Below, one piece after another: positions 61,412-64,000 of a stretch of DNA of 64,000 nt. The position numbers and the translations under genes are program-made. The notes under the pieces were generated by a model. It made no database searches. It saw only the letters and a list, made by a program, of their open reading frames with translations, and was not told where the DNA came from. The stretch's first letter is position 1, and every line of letters starts with the position of its first letter. The DNA is from Oreohelix idahoensis (taxonomy: Eukaryota; Mollusca; Gastropoda; Stylommatophora; Oreohelicidae), in contig JAMPIV010010562.1 in assembly GCA_024509875.1 (NCBI GenBank), positions 450,501-514,500 of the forward strand. Direction: 5' to 3'.

Positions 61412-62380
61412 AATTAATCCCATTAATTTTTTTCGAACTAATTACTCGAGAGAGGTGAGTCAAAACTACAACAAGATTTATGACATGCATAAAATTATAT
61501 CATATTAAGAAAAGAATATTGACTTGAAATTAATAGAACTAAATGACAGTATGCATTAAAGCACACATCCACCATCGACCTACTTTGGAACGATGTGGTA
61601 ATATTCGAAGTAAAAAGAAGTTGAAAAAATGAAAATGAAAATGAAAAATCAACAAAAAAGATGATAATAAAATTCAACTAAGTTTTCAACAAAATTTGAA
61701 ACATATGATTTCAAAAATGAAAATGAACAGCAACACTGATGATGATCAATGATAAAAGAATCAGTGAAACAGAAAATTTTGAAATACAATGTGCAAAAAT
61801 GAAGCAATGTAAAATTAAACACTTTAAGAAGCAACGCACTTACTGATATCTAGCACTAGTAAGTTTGACTAGTTATCTAAAAGTAAAATCTCATGTAGTG
61901 GGATACGTGACTACACGTATTGCGAGACACTAATAAAGTTAGTAGATGTGTGATTTATAAACAATCAAATTGATTAAATTGAATTAATCTAATTCTAGTA
62001 TTTAATTACACATAAATAAATAACTAGTAATTTATTCTAAGTAATTCTAATTTCAGTCATTGTGAATATTCGTTCAGAACTATTTAGAGTCAACAAGAAT
62101 AGGTTCCTAATGTTCCATGCACGAAATAAGTTAACGAACACGATATGTAGTGTAATATGTTCCATAACACTAATGAATGTCTATTTGTCGTTTTTACCAA
62201 TGTTTCCATACTAAAAAAAATGTTACTTTAATATCACTGTTCCCGTTCTAATAAAACGTTACTTCACAAGAAATAATGTTATAATCCATACGTAAGTATA
62301 TTCTGAAAGTTATATATATACGAATACTGTAGAGCTACACAAAGTATTCACAGATGTACAATTAACGACACTGTACAAAG
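61412..62380 (-). other. Noncoding 3' region of copy F
   Basis: Between the pol stop and the polypurine tract; A/T-rich with simple aaaatgaaaatg runs near 61630. No envelope-like or other ORF. Confidence 0.6.
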
Positions 62381-64000
62381 TTATTCATGTTTCGGTGAGG
62401 ACGTGTCTCGATCCAAAAGTAGTTTAGTTTCACCAAGTTCACTAGGGCATCTTGAAAGACAGTCTGCAAATACATTCTGCACTCCAGGAATAGCACGTAT
62501 CTCAAAGTGGAATGGCTGGAGAGCTATAGCGTAACGCGCTGACTTTGATGACTTAACGTTTCCAGTATTCAATGCCGTAAGAGCTTTCTGGTCAGACTCC
62601 ACCACAAAGTGTGAGCCGAGCAGGTAACGTTCCAGTTTTGTGATTGACCATACAAGAGCAAGGAGCTCTTTATCGAGAACGGAGTACTTCATTTCACTCG
62701 TCGTAAGCTTTCTGGATACGTACATAACAGGAAATAAGGTACCTCCGTATTCTTGCATCAAAACTGCCGCGATAGCGTAGGAAGAAGCATCACTGCGAAG
62801 AACAAAGGTGAGATCTTTGTTAGGCAACCTTAAAAAAGGCTTATTTGAAAAAATTTGTTTTATATAGTCTAACGCCGTTTGGTGATCCTGCGACCACTTT
62901 ATTACATTAGGTGTGCCTTTCTTCAGTAACGAAGAAAGAGGTGCAGTTATAGTAGACAAATGAGGGATGAATTTAGAATAGAACTGTATTAGTCCTAAGA
63001 GTGACCTCACTTGTTTTTTTGTCTTAGGTGCTGAGATGTTTAAAATTTTAGAGACGTTACTGTCTTCTGTATATATTAAACCGCGACCTATACGGTGACC
63101 AAGAAATGAGATGTCATGAAAACCGACAAAAGCCTTTGAAGGTTTTGCTGTTAAGTTGTAATCCCGTAAGGTAGAAAGTAAAGATTTTAAACCCTGAATA
63201 TGTTCATCCCAAGAGTCACTGAAAAGACAGATGTCATCTATATAAGTAATGACATCGGGACGATGAGACAATATGCGGCGCATCATGCGTACAAAGGTAG
63301 CTGGCGCATTCATTAACCCGAATGGCATAAAATTATATTGAAAAAGACCCTTTGGCGTCGAGAAAGCGGTGAATGGCTTTGCTTTAGGGGTTAATGGCAC
63401 TTGCCAATAACCCTTTGAAAGGTCAAATTTCGAAAAGAATGTGGCATGAGACAATTTCTCTAATAAGTCGTCTAAAAGAGGTAATGGTTCCGCATCGAAT
63501 TTTGTAACTTTATTTAATTTCCTGTAATCTACGCAAAGACGTATATTGTTGTCCTTCTTCCGAATGATTACCATAGAAGAAGAATATGGTGATGAAGATG
63601 GTTCAATTATATTTAATTGAAGCATCTCATCCAATTCCCTATCAACCTTATCACGAAAGTGTAAAGGAATAGGATATGGGCGAACTCGAATAGGTGTATC
63701 GTCAGTCAGAATAATGTCATGTTGGATGACTGACGTATGACCTGGGATGTCAGTAAGGACATCCTCATACGTGTGTAGAATATTAGAGACTTGCTGACGT
63801 TGATCATCAGTAAGAGTAGATGAGATAGTAACATCATTCCATTTCTCAGTGGAATGGAGTGGTACAACTGGTATTGGTAGTTGTACATCATCAAAAGAAG
63901 ATTCCTCTTCTTGGATGACTGACAAACTAGAATAGTGTTGAATAGGTGGTGTAGGATCGTCAGTTGCCTGAAACACTGACTGTAAGTAATCAGGACGTGA
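62381..64000 (-). CDS. pol: Copy F RT and RNase H (5' cut by window)
   Basis: The frame is open from the right window edge to 62381. Linker, then RT: IIEPSSSPYSSSMVIIRKKD, LCVDYRKLN, the aspartate in FSKFDLSKGYWQVPL, and the catalytic YIDDICLFSD. The FLGHRIG and LLGLIQFYSKFIPHLS motifs follow. RNase H: LRSDASSYAIAAVLMQ, DKELLALVW, ESDQKALT and ADCLSR, then only about 20 residues to the stop. Canonical gypsy elements continue into integrase here; this one does not, so integrase presumably precedes RT, outside the window. The sequence differs clearly from A, B and D, so it is another lineage. No internal stop: potentially recent. Confidence 0.92.
   Translation of the reverse strand, partial: SRPDYLQSVFQATDDPTPPIQHYSSLSVIQEEESSFDDVQLPIPVVPLHSTEKWNDVTISSTLTDDQRQQVSNILHTYEDVLTDIPGHTSVIQHDIILTDDTPIRVRPYPIPLHFRDKVDRELDEMLQLNIIEPSSSPYSSSMVIIRKKDNNIRLCVDYRKLNKVTKFDAEPLPLLDDLLEKLSHATFFSKFDLSKGYWQVPLTPKAKPFTAFSTPKGLFQYNFMPFGLMNAPATFVRMMRRILSHRPDVITYIDDICLFSDSWDEHIQGLKSLLSTLRDYNLTAKPSKAFVGFHDISFLGHRIGRGLIYTEDSNVSKILNISAPKTKKQVRSLLGLIQFYSKFIPHLSTITAPLSSLLKKGTPNVIKWSQDHQTALDYIKQIFSNKPFLRLPNKDLTFVLRSDASSYAIAAVLMQEYGGTLFPVMYVSRKLTTSEMKYSVLDKELLALVWSITKLERYLLGSHFVVESDQKALTALNTGNVKSSKSARYAIALQPFHFEIRAIPGVQNVFADCLSRCPSELGETKLLLDRDTSSPKHE

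Noticed and set aside
61412..62380. Possible env gene in copy F
   Set aside because: Only short A/T-rich frames; no signal peptide, glycoprotein pattern or adequate length.

Overview
The window is animal (metazoan) nuclear DNA, AT-rich, and made almost entirely of transposable elements and their debris. I found no convincing host exon, rRNA gene, free-standing tRNA gene or CRISPR array. It holds Ty3/gypsy-type LTR elements, a Penelope-like element with a GIY-YIG nuclease, mariner and other IS630/Tc1/mariner transposons, LINE fragments, tRNA-headed SINEs and long TA microsatellites. An invertebrate is likely; the species cannot be named from the sequence.

The dominant family is a Ty3/gypsy-type retrotransposon whose integrase lies BEFORE the reverse transcriptase (gag - protease - integrase - RT - RNase H). 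This is the copia-like order described for the Gmr1 group, not the usual gypsy order. Copy B (5478-14191, minus) is a complete insertion: two ~1.8 kb LTRs, terminal inverted heptamers TGTAGTG/CACTACA, a 5-bp target duplication TCACA, and one coding region broken only by a slip in a GA run. Copy A (1-1899, plus, cut by the window edge) and copy D (36014-44624, plus, heavily decayed) belong to the same family. C (27.4-28.8 kb) and E (58.8-60.3 kb) are remnants of a related second lineage. F (60304-64000, minus, cut by the window edge) is a third lineage whose RT/RNase H frame stops straight after RNase H, as expected if its integrase also comes first.

Layout: 1-5.1 kb copy A and its 3' LTR; 5.1-15.3 kb an older non-coding LTR ('LTR-X') split by copy B, whose own left LTR carries a LINE insertion; 15.3-17.6 kb a hairpin MITE, a dispersed repeat and a mariner with 43-bp terminal repeats; 18.0-18.7 kb a 46-bp minisatellite; 20.6-21.3 kb a LINE RT piece; 22.4-24.7 kb microsatellite, dispersed repeat and a LINE 3' end; 27.4-28.8 kb copy C; 28.8-31.4 kb LTR-X and a Penelope-like element in tandem-partial arrangement with a hammerhead-like core between the halves; 31.4-34.1 kb microsatellite enclosing a mariner, itself split by a solo LTR-X; 34.1-35.6 kb another LTR-X; 36.0-44.8 kb copy D with a SINE in gag and a short GAA-tailed insertion in integrase; 44.8-46.1 kb LTR-X; 46.2-47.0 kb DNA transposon remains; 48.2-49.5 kb a mariner; 49.5-51.0 kb LTR-X; 51.2-53.2 kb a nest of LINEs and SINEs; 53.5-55.7 kb an intact 423-residue IS630-like transposase; 58.2-60.3 kb repeat and copy E; 60.3-64 kb copy F.

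The elements are related mainly by insertion order. Exact target duplications (TCACA, CGCGC, AGCTC, CCTCTGA, AAAGAT, AATTAGTTGTGAT, CATGAACCAAATT, ATGTGGAAAACCT) allow a relative chronology. The youngest-looking elements are copy B, the mariner at 16.2 kb and the intact transposase at 53.9 kb.
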